This document shows, in pieces, positions 45,213 through 54,209 of a stretch of DNA of 64,000 nt. Position numbers and translations under genes: made by a program. How positions within the stretch are numbered: position 1 is the first letter of the stretch; each line of letters starts with the position of its first letter. This DNA comes from Phytopseudomonas seleniipraecipitans (lineage in GTDB: Bacteria > Pseudomonadota > Gammaproteobacteria > Pseudomonadales > Pseudomonadaceae). The notes below the pieces were generated by a model, which ran no database searches, was not told the origin of the DNA, and worked only from the letters and a program-made list of their open reading frames with translations. The stretch is from contig NZ_FNBM01000011.1 of NCBI RefSeq assembly GCF_900102335.1, positions 114,067 to 178,066 of the forward strand. The letters are read 5' to 3'.

Positions 45213-46209
45213 GCAGCGCCTTCAGATCGTCATAAAGTGCCTGGGGAATCTGTACGCCATTGGTAAGGCTGCGGGCGCGCGCGTCGTAGCGACGCTGCGA
45301 AGGCAGTCGCGCGCCCTGCTCCTGAATCCCCTCGAACAGCACCTCGGCACGGGCCAGGTGCTCGTCGGCCGCCGCGCCGAGAAAGCGCTGCGGGTCGAGG
45401 GCGATGATCAGCTCGCCGTGGTACGGCGACGACTTGCTGTCGGCGTCATAAGCCAGGGATTCGGCGCTGGTCAGGTCGCCGATCAGCGGCCCGGCAATCA
45501 GCTCCACCATGGCTGCCAGCGCCGAGCCCTTGTGCCCGCCGAAAGTCAGCATGGCGCCGTTCATGACCGCCTCGGCATCAGTGCTGGGCTGGCCATTGGC
45601 ATCGATGCCCCAGCCTTCCGGGATGGCTTTGCCGGCGCGCCGATGCAGCTCGATGTCGCCGCGAGCGATGGCACTGGTGGCGAAGTCGAAGATGAACGGC
45701 TGCTTGCCCGCCCGCGGCCAGCCGAAGGCGATGGGGTTGGTCCCGAAGATCGGCTTGCTGCCGCCCGCCGGCGCTACCCAGGCATGGCTCGGGTTGCACG
45801 CGAGGGCCACCAGGCCGGCTTCGGTGAGCGCTTCGATTTCCACCCACAGAGCGGAGAAATGCACACAGCGGTTGATCGCCAAGGCGGCGATGCCGTTAGC
45901 GCGAGCCTTGTCTTTGAGCACCGGCAAGCCGGCCTGGAACGCCAGTTGGGAGAAACCACCGCGCGCATCCACGCGGACAATCGCAGGCGCCTGGTCAATC
46001 ACCTCTGGCTCGGCATCGGCGACCACCTTGCCCGCCTTGAGCGAACTCACGCAGCCCAGCACGCGATACAACCCGTGGGAGGCGCAGCCATCGCGCTCAC
46101 CGGCAACTACCGTGGTAGTAACAGCCTGGGCCTGCGCTTCGCTGAAGCCGGCCCGGCGCATGACCGACAGCACCAACTCACGGGCTTCTTCCAGGGACAG
46201 CCGAATCAT
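45205..46209 (-). CDS. Ldh-family NAD(P)H oxidoreductase, probable piperideine/pyrroline-2-carboxylate reductase
   Basis: A 334-residue member of the malate/L-lactate/delta1-piperideine-2-carboxylate dehydrogenase family, which has its own fold distinct from Rossmann enzymes. Visible motifs: ERDGCASHGLYRV (active-site His), INRCVHFSALWVEIEALTEAGL (in part), FGTNPIAFGWPR and HKGSALAAMVEL. Overall it looks closest to Pseudomonas DpkA, which makes L-pipecolate and L-proline in D-lysine and hydroxyproline catabolism; substrate is inferred. ATG at 46209 follows GGAG by 6 bases. Confidence 0.88.
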   Translation of the reverse strand: MIRLSLEEARELVLSVMRRAGFSEAQAQAVTTTVVAGERDGCASHGLYRVLGCVSSLKAGKVVADAEPEVIDQAPAIVRVDARGGFSQLAFQAGLPVLKDKARANGIAALAINRCVHFSALWVEIEALTEAGLVALACNPSHAWVAPAGGSKPIFGTNPIAFGWPRAGKQPFIFDFATSAIARGDIELHRRAGKAIPEGWGIDANGQPSTDAEAVMNGAMLTFGGHKGSALAAMVELIAGPLIGDLTSAESLAYDADSKSSPYHGELIIALDPQRFLGAAADEHLARAEVLFEGIQEQGARLPSQRRYDARARSLTNGVQIPQALYDDLKALLS

Positions 46210-46360
46210 CGTCAACTCCTTTGGCTAGGCCCGGCACGGGCCGTTGCGCGCCCACAAGGGCACGGTAAGTCTTCAAGACTGGCGCCGGCGGCGCCGCACG
46301 GCTTGATCCGTTTGGCTCACCCAGATGACGATTTCGGCACAGGCAGGTGCCTGAAGGCGG

Positions 46361-47182
46361 TCAAGCCGTCAGCAGACGACGCAACTCGGCCAGTACCGGG
46401 GCGCTGTCCGGGCGCACGCCGCGCCACAGGTGAAAAGCTTCCACGGCCTGCTCGACCAGCATGCCAAGGCCGTCGAGGGTGCGTGCAGCGCCCTGCGCCG
46501 CGGCCCAGCGGTTGAACGCAGTGGGGCCTGCGCCGTACATCATGTCGTAACAGCAGGTGTGGCCCGGCTGGATCAGGCTGGCGGCGATCGGCGGCAGCTC
46601 GCCGGCAAGGCTCGCCGAGGTGCCGTTGATGATCAGGTCCACCGGCGCATCGATCCAGTCGAAACCGCTGGCGACCACCGGGCCGAGGTCGGCGAACTGG
46701 CGGGCCAGTTGCTCGGCCTTGTCCACCGTGCGGTTGGCGATCACCAGGCTTTGCGGCTGCTGCGTCAGGAAGGGTTCGAGAATACCGCGCACCGCGCCAC
46801 CGGCGCCAAGCAGCAGGATGCGCTTGCCGCGCAGCTCGATCCCTGCATTCACGGTCAGGTCGCGCACCAGGCCGGCACCGTCGGTGTTGTCACCGAGCAT
46901 GCTGCCGTCTTCCAGCTTCTTCAACGTATTCACGGCCCCGGCACGGCGGGCGCGCTCGGTCAGGCTGTCGGCCAGGGCGAAGGCCTGTTCCTTGAACGGC
47001 ACGGTCACGTTGCCGCCGCGGCCATCGGTGAAGAAGGCCCGGGCGTAGCCTTCGAAATCCTCCAGCGGCGCCAGCAGCGCCTCGTAGCTCAACGTCTGGC
47101 CGGTCTGCTCGGCGAACAAGCGGTGAATCAGTGGCGACTTGCTGTGGCCGATGGGGTTGCCGAATACACCGTAGCGATCCAT
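46361..47182 (-). CDS. aroE: shikimate dehydrogenase AroE
   Basis: A 273-residue NADPH enzyme reducing 3-dehydroshikimate to shikimate in aromatic amino-acid synthesis. Substrate motif GHSKSPLIH (12-20, S14 and S16), catalytic NVTVPFKEQAF and NTDGAGLVRDL, and the NADP Rossmann motif LLGAGGAVRGIL are all present. It lies 58 bp downstream of hemF on the same strand, as in P. aeruginosa. Confidence 0.97.
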   Translation of the reverse strand: MDRYGVFGNPIGHSKSPLIHRLFAEQTGQTLSYEALLAPLEDFEGYARAFFTDGRGGNVTVPFKEQAFALADSLTERARRAGAVNTLKKLEDGSMLGDNTDGAGLVRDLTVNAGIELRGKRILLLGAGGAVRGILEPFLTQQPQSLVIANRTVDKAEQLARQFADLGPVVASGFDWIDAPVDLIINGTSASLAGELPPIAASLIQPGHTCCYDMMYGAGPTAFNRWAAAQGAARTLDGLGMLVEQAVEAFHLWRGVRPDSAPVLAELRRLLTA

Positions 47183-47240
47183 GAAAGTTTCCGTGCGCGA
47201 AAGCCAAAGGCGGCAAGCCTGAAGCTTTTGCCCGCGCGCT

Positions 47241-48164
47241 TCAAGCCTCGGGCTGCAGGCCGAGCCAGTCGCGGTCGGTGAGGTAGTAGTCGGTCAGGCG
47301 CTCTTCCTCGCTGCCCGGTTGGGCTTTCCAGTCGTAGCCCCAGCGCACCTGCGGCGGCAGCGACATGAGGATCGACTCGGTACGCCCGCCCGACTGCAGG
47401 CCGAACAGCGTGCCACGGTCGTAGACCAGGTTGAATTCCACGTAGCGGCCGCGGCGGAACTCCTGAAACTCGCGCTGCGCCGGGGTGAACGGCAGGGCCT
47501 TGCGGCGCTGCACGATGGGCAGGTACGCCTCGATATAGGCGTCGCCGATTGCGCGGATAAAGGCGAAGCAGGTGTCGAAACCCCACTCGTTGAGGTCATC
47601 GAAGAACAGTCCACCAATACCGCGCGGCTCGCCGCGGTGCTTGAGGTGAAAGTAGCGATCGCACCAGGCCTTGTAACGCGGGTAGACGTCCGCACCGAAC
47701 GGCGCGCAGGCCTGCTCGGCAACCCGGTGCCAGTGCACGCAGTCTTCTTCGTTGCCGTAGTAAGGCGTCAGGTCGAAGCCGCCGCCGAACCACCAGACCG
47801 GCTCTTCACCTTCCTTCTCGGCGCTGAAGAAACGCACGTTGGCGTGCGAGGTCGGCACGTGTGGGCTGTGCGGGTGAATGACCAACGATACGCCCAGCGC
47901 CTGGAACCCACGCCCGGCCAGCTCGGGGCGATGAGCACTGGCCGACGGCGGCAGGCTGTCGCCAAACACGTGGGAGAAATTCACCCCACCCTTCTCGATC
48001 ACCGCACCGTCACTGATGACCCGTGTGCGACCACCGCCACCGCCCGGACGCTGCCAGGCGTCTTCGATGAAACTGCCCCGGCCATCCTCGGCTTGCAGGG
48101 TGGCGCAGATACGGTCTTGCAGGTCGAGCAGGTAGGCTTTTACGGCCTCGGTCTGGTCACTCAC
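47241..48164 (-). CDS. hemF: oxygen-dependent coproporphyrinogen III oxidase HemF
   Basis: A 307-residue cytoplasmic enzyme that oxidatively decarboxylates coproporphyrinogen III to protoporphyrinogen IX in haem synthesis, using O2. Family regions: GGGGRTRVISDGAVIEKGGVNFSHVFG (in part), HPHSPHVPTSHANVRFF, GGFDLTPYYG, RGIGGLFFDDLNEWGFD and YVEFNLVYDRGTLFGL. The start is GTG at 48164 (MSDQTEAVK). The residue range is complete. Confidence 0.97.
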   Translation of the reverse strand: MSDQTEAVKAYLLDLQDRICATLQAEDGRGSFIEDAWQRPGGGGGRTRVISDGAVIEKGGVNFSHVFGDSLPPSASAHRPELAGRGFQALGVSLVIHPHSPHVPTSHANVRFFSAEKEGEEPVWWFGGGFDLTPYYGNEEDCVHWHRVAEQACAPFGADVYPRYKAWCDRYFHLKHRGEPRGIGGLFFDDLNEWGFDTCFAFIRAIGDAYIEAYLPIVQRRKALPFTPAQREFQEFRRGRYVEFNLVYDRGTLFGLQSGGRTESILMSLPPQVRWGYDWKAQPGSEEERLTDYYLTDRDWLGLQPEA

Positions 48165-48337
48165 GGGCTTACCCTGGTTGCGGCGAAATCGGCGGCTAGC
48201 ATAGCACCGGGTATCCGCACTCCGCAGTTGACGCGGGTCAACGACAGGTGCGACGTTCAGCCGCTGAGAAAAAAACGGTTTAACCCCGTACCGCGCTCGC
48301 GGTCTATTGCACTCATCTTTAAAGCAGGAGCAAAACG

Positions 48338-49315
48338 ATGGCCAAACGCATCCAGTTCAGCCGCCACGGCGGCCCCGAGGTTCTCGAATACGCCGACTAC
48401 CAGCCGGCTGCCCCTGGCCCTCATGAGGTGCGTGTGCATAACCAGGCCATCGGCCTCAATTTCATCGACACCTACTTCCGCAGTGGCCTGTATGCGCCGC
48501 CATCGCTGCCGTCCAGCCTGGGCACTGAAGGTGCCGGCTTTGTCGATGCCATCGGCTCCGAGGTCAAGGGCTTCCAGGTCGGCGACCGCGTCGCTTATGC
48601 CACGGGCCCGCTGGGTGGCTACAGCGAGTTGCACGTGCTGCCCGCGGACAAGCTGGTCAAACTGCCCGATGCGATCAGCTTCGAGCAGGCCGCAGCAGTG
48701 ATGCTCAAGGGCCTGACCGTGCAATACCTGCTACGCCAGACAGCCGAGCTGAAAAGCGGCGACATCATCCTGTTCCATGCGGCCGCAGGTGGCGTTGGCT
48801 CATTTGCGTGCCAGTGGGCAAAAGCTCTGGGCGTCAAGCTGATCGGCACGGTGAGCTCGGCGAAGAAGGCCGATTACGCCAAGCAGCAAGGTGCCTGGGC
48901 GACCATCGACTACAGCCATGAAGACGTCGCCCAGCGCGTACTGGAACTGACCGATGGCAAGAAATGCCCGGTGGTCTATGACGGCGTCGGCAAGGACACC
49001 TGGGAGACCTCGCTGGATTGCGTCGCGCCGCGTGGGCTGCTGGTCAGCTTCGGCAATGCGTCCGGCGCCGTCACTGGCGTCAACCTCGGCATCCTCTCGC
49101 AAAAAGGCTCGCTTTACGTCACCCGCCCGACCCTGGCGGGCTACGCCAATACGGCGGATAACCTGCAGAAGATGGCCGATGAGCTGTTCGGCATGATCGC
49201 CAAGGGCAAGCTCAGCGTGGAAATCGCCCAACGTTATCCACTGAGCGAAGCGGCCACCGCGCAGACGCTGCTGAGCGACCGCAAGACCACGGGCTCGACG
49301 ATTCTGGTGCCGTAA
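48338..49315 (+). CDS. qorA: NADPH:quinone oxidoreductase QorA
   Basis: A 325-residue zeta-crystallin-like medium-chain reductase lacking the zinc ligands of alcohol dehydrogenases. Motifs: HNQAIGLNFIDTYFRSGLY near the N-terminus and the nucleotide-binding HAAAGGVGSFACQWAKALG (about residues 147-165). AGGAG lies 7 bases before the ATG. It is divergent from hemF, the arrangement also known for P. aeruginosa qor. Confidence 0.95.
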   Translation: MAKRIQFSRHGGPEVLEYADYQPAAPGPHEVRVHNQAIGLNFIDTYFRSGLYAPPSLPSSLGTEGAGFVDAIGSEVKGFQVGDRVAYATGPLGGYSELHVLPADKLVKLPDAISFEQAAAVMLKGLTVQYLLRQTAELKSGDIILFHAAAGGVGSFACQWAKALGVKLIGTVSSAKKADYAKQQGAWATIDYSHEDVAQRVLELTDGKKCPVVYDGVGKDTWETSLDCVAPRGLLVSFGNASGAVTGVNLGILSQKGSLYVTRPTLAGYANTADNLQKMADELFGMIAKGKLSVEIAQRYPLSEAATAQTLLSDRKTTGSTILVP

Positions 49316-49396
49316 GTCGGGGTGAGGTCCGCTGCCTTTTGGCTTTCCCTATGGCGAAAGGTAGTGGGCTTTTTGTGGCCAGTGGGTACGGTTGCA

Positions 49397-49429
49397 GCGG
49401 TGGATCGGTGAAGCGTGATCCACCCTACA
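49397..49429. repeat. short GGTGGAT/ATCCACC inverted repeat
   Basis: GCGGTGGATCGGTGAAGCGT followed by GATCCACCCTACAG; a shortened member of the GTAGGGTGGA family. Confidence 0.6.
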
Positions 49430-49460
49430 GTTCTGTTGCCATAAACCTATTGAGTCTGGC

Positions 49461-49629
49461 TAGAGCCGTTTATGAGTTTGCGAGCTAGAGCCATGCAAGG
49501 CCTAGGCGGCCCCGCAAAACAGGCGAGGAAGCGGCCGGGGGCGCGGCCGACTGTACTGTTGTACATGAGCATTCCGAGTCTGTTTTTAACGCCGCAGGGC
49601 CGACGCGCAGCTGATCATAAACGGCTCTA
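49461..49629 (-). repeat. 169-bp dispersed element with 15-bp perfect inverted ends, copy B
   Basis: TAGAGCCGTTTATGA (49461-49475) and its exact reverse complement (49615-49629) bound the element. In its minus-strand orientation it shares four blocks with the copy at 11114-11291. The interior has a G+C-rich palindrome around GGCCGGGGGCGCGGCC and no frame of note. Its last three bases are the stop codon of tsaC. Confidence 0.85.
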
Positions 49630-50184
49630 GGCTGGTCGGCGTACGTCGCCGGTAACTAGATCACGTATCACGCTCGGATTACGCCGCCCGCCCAGGGCAC
49701 CGCCCAGTACGGCGTCCAACTGCCTCGGGAAATACTGCTCGACCCGCAAGCGCGAACGCGCCGCCGGCCGACCGGCAGGATTGGCCGAGGTCGACACCAG
49801 GGGCCCGCTCAGCGCACACAGTTCGCGCACGCGCGGATGATCGCTGACACGCAGGGCGACGCTGTCGTGCTCGCCGGTTATCCACTGCGGCAGACGATCC
49901 TGATGGGGCACCAGCCAGGTGTTCGGGCCAGGCCAGGTGCTGGCCAGGCGGTCCTGCCAGAGCTCGGGCAAATCCTCGAGCAGGAAGTCGAACTGGCGAA
50001 TAGTGTCGGCCACCAGAATCAGCCCCTTGCGCACCGGCCGCTCCTTGAGCGCCAGCAGACGATCCACCGCCATTTCATCCCAGGGGTCGCACCCCAATCC
50101 CCATACCGCCTCGGTCGGATAGGCGATAACGCCACCGGCGCGAACCACGCGCGCGGCCTGCTGAACCTGCCAACTGGTGATCAT
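49627..50184 (-). CDS. tsaC: threonylcarbamoyl-AMP synthase TsaC
   Basis: A 185-residue YrdC-fold enzyme making threonylcarbamoyl-AMP from Thr, bicarbonate and ATP for the t6A37 modification of ANN-decoding tRNAs. Conserved: GGVIAYPTEAVWGLGCDP, LKERPVRKGLILV, STWPGPNTWLVP, ALRVSDHP and GPLVSTSANPAGRPAA. The ATG at 50184 gives the usual length. The TAG stop lies in the terminal repeat of the neighbouring element, so the last residues may differ from relatives. Downstream of dprA with a 40-bp gap. Confidence 0.96.
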   Translation of the reverse strand: MITSWQVQQAARVVRAGGVIAYPTEAVWGLGCDPWDEMAVDRLLALKERPVRKGLILVADTIRQFDFLLEDLPELWQDRLASTWPGPNTWLVPHQDRLPQWITGEHDSVALRVSDHPRVRELCALSGPLVSTSANPAGRPAARSRLRVEQYFPRQLDAVLGGALGGRRNPSVIRDLVTGDVRRPA

Positions 50185-50224
50185 GGCTCGTCTCCCAAAA
50201 AACACTGGGCGCAGTGTATCCAAG

Positions 50225-51337
50225 CTAGGGCTTGCAGCCCACCCACAGCCCGGCTTCGCAGGCGACTCGGCCATCGAGTTCCAGCTCGGTCAGCGCGGCG
50301 AGCACCTCGGGCAGCGGCCAGCCGCTGGAGTGGGCAAGCGCCTCGCTGCTATGCGGCGCGGCGTGCAGCAGCATTAGCAACGGATGGGCTGGCGGCGGCG
50401 TTCCCTCTGCGCTCGCCGGGGCATCACCACTGGGCGTCTGCCAGCCACGCAAGGCTTCGAGAATGTGCTCGATGCTTTCCACCAGCGTCGCGCCGTCACG
50501 AATCAGCTGGTGACAGCCCTTGGCGCCCGGGTGATGAATGGAGCCGGGAATCGCGTACACCTCGCGACCCTGCTCTGCCGCCAGGCGTGCAGTGATCAAC
50601 GAGCCGCTCAACGGGCTGGCCTCGACCACCAGCACACCCAGCGAAAGGCCGCTGATAATCCGATTGCGCCGCGGAAAGTTGCTGGCCTGCGGCGGGCTAT
50701 CGAGCGGCAGCTCCGAGATCAGTGCGCCACCCCGCTCGATAATGTCCTGCGCCAGGCGCTTGTGGCGCGCTGGGTACAGGCACTGCAAACCGGTGCCGAG
50801 CACGGCGACGGTGTGCCCCTCAGCATCCAACGCACCCTGATGCGCGGCACCATCGATGCCCAGCGCCAGTCCGCTGGTAATCACGAAACCACCGCGGGCC
50901 AGGCTGCGGGCGAAGCTATGCGCCGTGTCCAGACCCGGCCGTGACGCACGACGGCTGCCGACCATTGCCAGTTGCGGCCGCTCGAGCAGTGTCGGGTCGC
51001 CAGTGACAAACAGCAGCGGCGGTGCGTCGTGGATTTCTGCGAGCAAGGCGGGATAGTGCGGGTCGTCCCACATCAGTACCTGTTGACCGGGCGCCTGCAG
51101 CCATTCAAGGCTGCGCCGTGCTCGTTCACGCACCTCAGAACTGCGCCGCGCCTCGGCGCATGCCAATGGCAAGCCCAGGGAGCTCCAGGCACTGGCTGGC
51201 GCACTGAGCGCCGCAGAGGCACTGTCGAAAGCGCTGAGCAACTTATGGAAACGCTTCGGCCCCAGCTCCGGCAGGCAATGCAGGCGCAGACGGGCTTCAA
51301 GTTCGGCGGGTGATAAGGCACGGGGGGATTGCGACAT
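50225..51337 (-). CDS. dprA: DNA-processing protein DprA
   Basis: A 370-residue protein that loads RecA onto incoming single-stranded DNA in natural transformation. A SAM-like N-terminal region precedes the Rossmann-like DprA domain (VGSRRASRPGLDTAHSFARSLA in part, SGLALGIDGAAHQGAL, GTGLQCLYPARH, SELPLDSPPQASNFPRRNRI, GSLITARLAAEQGREVYAIPG in part). A C-terminal winged-helix-like DML1 domain comes last. It sits between the LysM gene and tsaC, as in P. aeruginosa. Confidence 0.96.
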   Translation of the reverse strand: MSQSPRALSPAELEARLRLHCLPELGPKRFHKLLSAFDSASAALSAPASAWSSLGLPLACAEARRSSEVRERARRSLEWLQAPGQQVLMWDDPHYPALLAEIHDAPPLLFVTGDPTLLERPQLAMVGSRRASRPGLDTAHSFARSLARGGFVITSGLALGIDGAAHQGALDAEGHTVAVLGTGLQCLYPARHKRLAQDIIERGGALISELPLDSPPQASNFPRRNRIISGLSLGVLVVEASPLSGSLITARLAAEQGREVYAIPGSIHHPGAKGCHQLIRDGATLVESIEHILEALRGWQTPSGDAPASAEGTPPPAHPLLMLLHAAPHSSEALAHSSGWPLPEVLAALTELELDGRVACEAGLWVGCKP

Positions 51338-51473
51338 GGCTGATCATCCTTGATCGATCGCGCCGCCAAAGGGCACATCTAAAAACGTAAGCGAGGCGGT
51401 CAGCACAAAGCAAAACAGTGATGACACGCAGCTGGTTTTTATAAGTGCCCAGAGCGGCGGTGGTAGAAAGCAC

Positions 51474-51495
51474 AAGCCCCGCAGAGGCGGGGCTT
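51474..51495 (-). terminator. hairpin after LysM-domain gene
   Basis: A perfect 9-bp stem AAGCCCCGC/GCGGGGCTT lies 8 bp beyond the stop of the LysM gene. The T run on the minus strand is short (GTGCTTTC), so efficiency is uncertain. Confidence 0.65.
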
Positions 51496-51503
51496 GTCGA
51501 GTG

Positions 51504-52530
51504 TTACGGGTTGCGGACCTTGTCCATCACCGCCAATTGCCGCGAGGCATTGAGGATCAGGCCATAGCTGAGTTTGTCGTAGGTGCGGAACACCATCAGC
51601 AGGCCAGCGCGCTCGTCCGGGATCTTCACCGAATCGCCGGTAACCCGATCCCGTACGGTTTCGCCGGTCTTGTAGACGGCCAGTACGTTGCCGATTTCCA
51701 GACCGTCGCGAGCACCCTTGTTGAGGGTGACCACGTCGAACTGGCCGATCTGGCTGACGCCGCGTGGCACGTCGAGGATCAGACCTTTGACGTCCACGCT
51801 CGGCTCGCTGGGCATGAATGTCGAGTTGATCGCGCGCTCCTCGGTGGGGAACAGGCGATCGCCGTTGCGTACTTCCTGAGTGGTGCGGGTCAGGTTGAGG
51901 GTACCGATGCCCTCCTCCTCGGCGACGATCTCTCCACCACCGATGTCATCGGCATTGATGCCGAGAAATTCCTTGGTGTCCGGATCGGTGTAGGTCTTGC
52001 CCTGACGGAAGATGCCGTACACCGGCTCGGCCGGGTCGAAACTGCCGCGGGCGTAGACACGATCACCCGCGCCGCTGACCACGCGCTCGGCATTGCCGGC
52101 AACGATGTACGGCGCGCTCTGGAATTGTTCGGGTTTGTCGATGATGCGGTTCTTCAGCAGGAAGCTGTTGATCGCCTCCAGCGGAATGGTCGGAATAGCT
52201 TCGGCCATCGGTGTGCTGCGCACTTTCGGCGACAGCTTGATGGTGCCACGCGACTCGCCACGGCCCAGCATCAGGCGTGGTTGACCGTCGATATAGACCA
52301 GGCTCAATACGTCGCCGGGGTAGATCAGGTGCGGGTTTTGCACCTGCGGGTTGGCGTGCCAGATTTCCGGCCACTTCCAGTGGCTGACGCAGGAACTTGC
52401 CGGAAATATCCCAAAGGGTGTCACCCTTCACGACCGTGTAGCGGTCGGGGTGGCCTTCCTTGAGCTGCACCTCGGCAAGCGCCAAGCCGCTCGCGGCGAC
52501 CAGCAACAGGGCGAGTAGTGATTTCCTCAT
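51504..52530 (-). pseudogene. LysM-domain peptidoglycan-binding protein, frame broken
   Basis: Two overlapping frames make one gene. From ATG 52530 the DNA encodes a signal peptide (MRKSLLALLLVAASGLALA-EV) and the LysM start DRYTVVKGDTLWDISGKFLRQP. The reading then leaves frame. The other frame resumes with WKWPEIWHANPQVQNPHLIYPGD, completing the LysM motif, and continues about 290 residues to 51504. A single extra base near 52381 (CAGCCACTGG where CAGCCxTGG is expected) explains it. The repaired product would be about 341 residues. Homologues lie between def and dprA in other Pseudomonas. Lesion or consensus error is unresolved. Confidence 0.85.
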
Positions 52531-52681
52531 GCGGTGAATCCCTTTATTATGTGGCTTCGCGTGAAGCGCCCTAGCGCCGCGACAGAACCCAGTAAAACCG
52601 CGGCGTGAAGCCGTTTTTCAATGCTGCCGTCATCTTAGCAGCGGATTTTAAATTTATTCCACAAGTGCATCACAAACGCAT

Positions 52682-53188
52682 ATGGCGATTTTAAACATCC
52701 TCGAATTTCCCGATCCGCGCCTGCGGACCATCGCCAAACCGGTGGACGTGGTCGATGACGCCGTGCGTCAGTTGATCGATGACATGTTCGAAACCATGTA
52801 TGACGCCCCCGGTATCGGCCTCGCCGCGACCCAGGTGAATGTGCACAAGCGCGTCGTGGTCATGGATCTGTCCGAAGACAAGAGCGAGCCGCTGGTATTC
52901 ATCAACCCGGAATTCGAATCGCTCACCGAAGAGATGGATCAGTATCAGGAAGGCTGCCTGTCGGTGCCCGGCTTCTACGAGAACGTCGACCGCCCGCAAA
53001 AGGTCAGGATCAATGCGCTGGGTCGTGACGGGCAGCCGTTCGAAATGATTGCCGAAGGGCTGCTGGCCGTGTGCATCCAGCACGAGTGCGATCACCTCAA
53101 CGGCAAGCTGTTCGTCGACTACCTGTCTACGCTCAAGCGCGACCGCATCAAGAAGAAGCTGGAAAAGCAGCACCGCCAGCAGGCCTGA
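52682..53188 (+). CDS. def: peptide deformylase Def
   Basis: A 168-residue Fe(II) hydrolase removing the N-formyl group from nascent proteins. All three motifs are intact: GIGLAATQV (45-53), EGCLSVPG with metal ligand C92, and QHECDHLNG with H134, E135 and H138. Divergent from the LysM gene across 151 bp. No strong ribosome site precedes the ATG. Confidence 0.98.
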   Translation: MAILNILEFPDPRLRTIAKPVDVVDDAVRQLIDDMFETMYDAPGIGLAATQVNVHKRVVVMDLSEDKSEPLVFINPEFESLTEEMDQYQEGCLSVPGFYENVDRPQKVRINALGRDGQPFEMIAEGLLAVCIQHECDHLNGKLFVDYLSTLKRDRIKKKLEKQHRQQA

Positions 53189-53201
53189 CCGGGCCCACAG
53201 C

Positions 53202-53233
53202 AAAGGCTTGCCGCGGCAAGCCTTTTGTTTTTT
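53202..53233 (+). terminator. terminator-like hairpin between def and fmt
   Basis: AAAGGCTTGCC/GGCAAGCCTTT forms an 11-bp stem with a 2-base centre (53202-53225) and is followed by TTGTTTTTT. It has all features of an intrinsic terminator yet lies inside the def-fmt operon, 35 bp before the fmt ATG. Confidence 0.75.
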
Positions 53234-53267
53234 CAGCGCCCTCTATTTGCCAGTACAGCGAGACACC

Positions 53268-54209
53268 ATGACCGAAGCTCTGCGTATCGTATTCGCCGGC
53301 ACCCCGGAATTCGCCGCCGCCCACCTCAAGGCGCTGCTCGACACGCCGCACCAGATTGTCGCCGTCTATACCCAACCGGATCGCCCCGCGGGCCGTGGGC
53401 AGAAACTGATGCCAAGCCCGGTCAAGCAGCTGGCGCTGCAACACGACATTCCCGTCTTGCAGCCGCCAAGCCTGCGTGACGCTGCGGCCCAGGCCGAATT
53501 GGCCGCGCTGGCACCGGACCTGCTGGTGGTGGTCGCCTATGGGCTGATCCTGCCGCAGGTGGTACTCGATATCCCGCGCTTCGGCTGTATCAATAGCCAT
53601 GCCTCGCTGCTGCCCCGCTGGCGTGGTGCGGCGCCAATCCAGCGCGCGGTGCAGGCAGGCGATGCCGAGAGCGGCGTCACCGTGATGCAGATGGAAGCTG
53701 GTCTCGACACTGGGCCCATGCTGCTCAAGGTGCGCACGCCAATCAGCGCAGACGATACTGGCGGCAGCCTGCATGACCGCCTCGCCGAACTCGGCCCACC
53801 TGCGGTAATCCAGGCCATTGCCGGCCTGGCCGGCGGCACGCTGATGGGCGAAGTGCAGGACGATGCTCAGGCCAACTATGCGCACAAGCTCAACAAGGAC
53901 GAGGCGCGCCTCGACTGGACGCGCCCTGCCGACGAACTGGAGCGGCTGATCCGCGCCTTCAACCCCTGGCCGATTTGCCACAGCACGCTCAATGAGGCGC
54001 CGCTGAAGGTGCTTGCTGCCCGCCTCGCTGAGGGCCACGGTCAGCCCGGCGAGATCCTCGCGGCCAGCAAGGACGGCCTGACCGTTGCCTGCGGCGGCGG
54101 CGCGCTGCTGCTCACCCGCCTGCAGTTGCCGGGCGGCAAAGCGCTGAATTTCAGTGATCTGTACAACAGCCGCCGCGAGCAGTTCGCCGTCGGCACGGTG
54201 CTGGCATGA
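53268..54209 (+). CDS. fmt: methionyl-tRNA formyltransferase Fmt
   Basis: A 313-residue enzyme that formylates initiator Met-tRNA using 10-formyl-THF. Catalytic hydrolase-fold motifs: FAGTPEFAAAHL, SLRDAAAQ region, CINSHASLLPRWRGAAPIQRA (in part, with the catalytic N-H pair) and GLDTGPML. A C-terminal OB-like domain binds tRNA. ATG at 53268 gives normal length; the longer frame reads through the end of def. Confidence 0.97.
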   Translation: MTEALRIVFAGTPEFAAAHLKALLDTPHQIVAVYTQPDRPAGRGQKLMPSPVKQLALQHDIPVLQPPSLRDAAAQAELAALAPDLLVVVAYGLILPQVVLDIPRFGCINSHASLLPRWRGAAPIQRAVQAGDAESGVTVMQMEAGLDTGPMLLKVRTPISADDTGGSLHDRLAELGPPAVIQAIAGLAGGTLMGEVQDDAQANYAHKLNKDEARLDWTRPADELERLIRAFNPWPICHSTLNEAPLKVLAARLAEGHGQPGEILAASKDGLTVACGGGALLLTRLQLPGGKALNFSDLYNSRREQFAVGTVLA

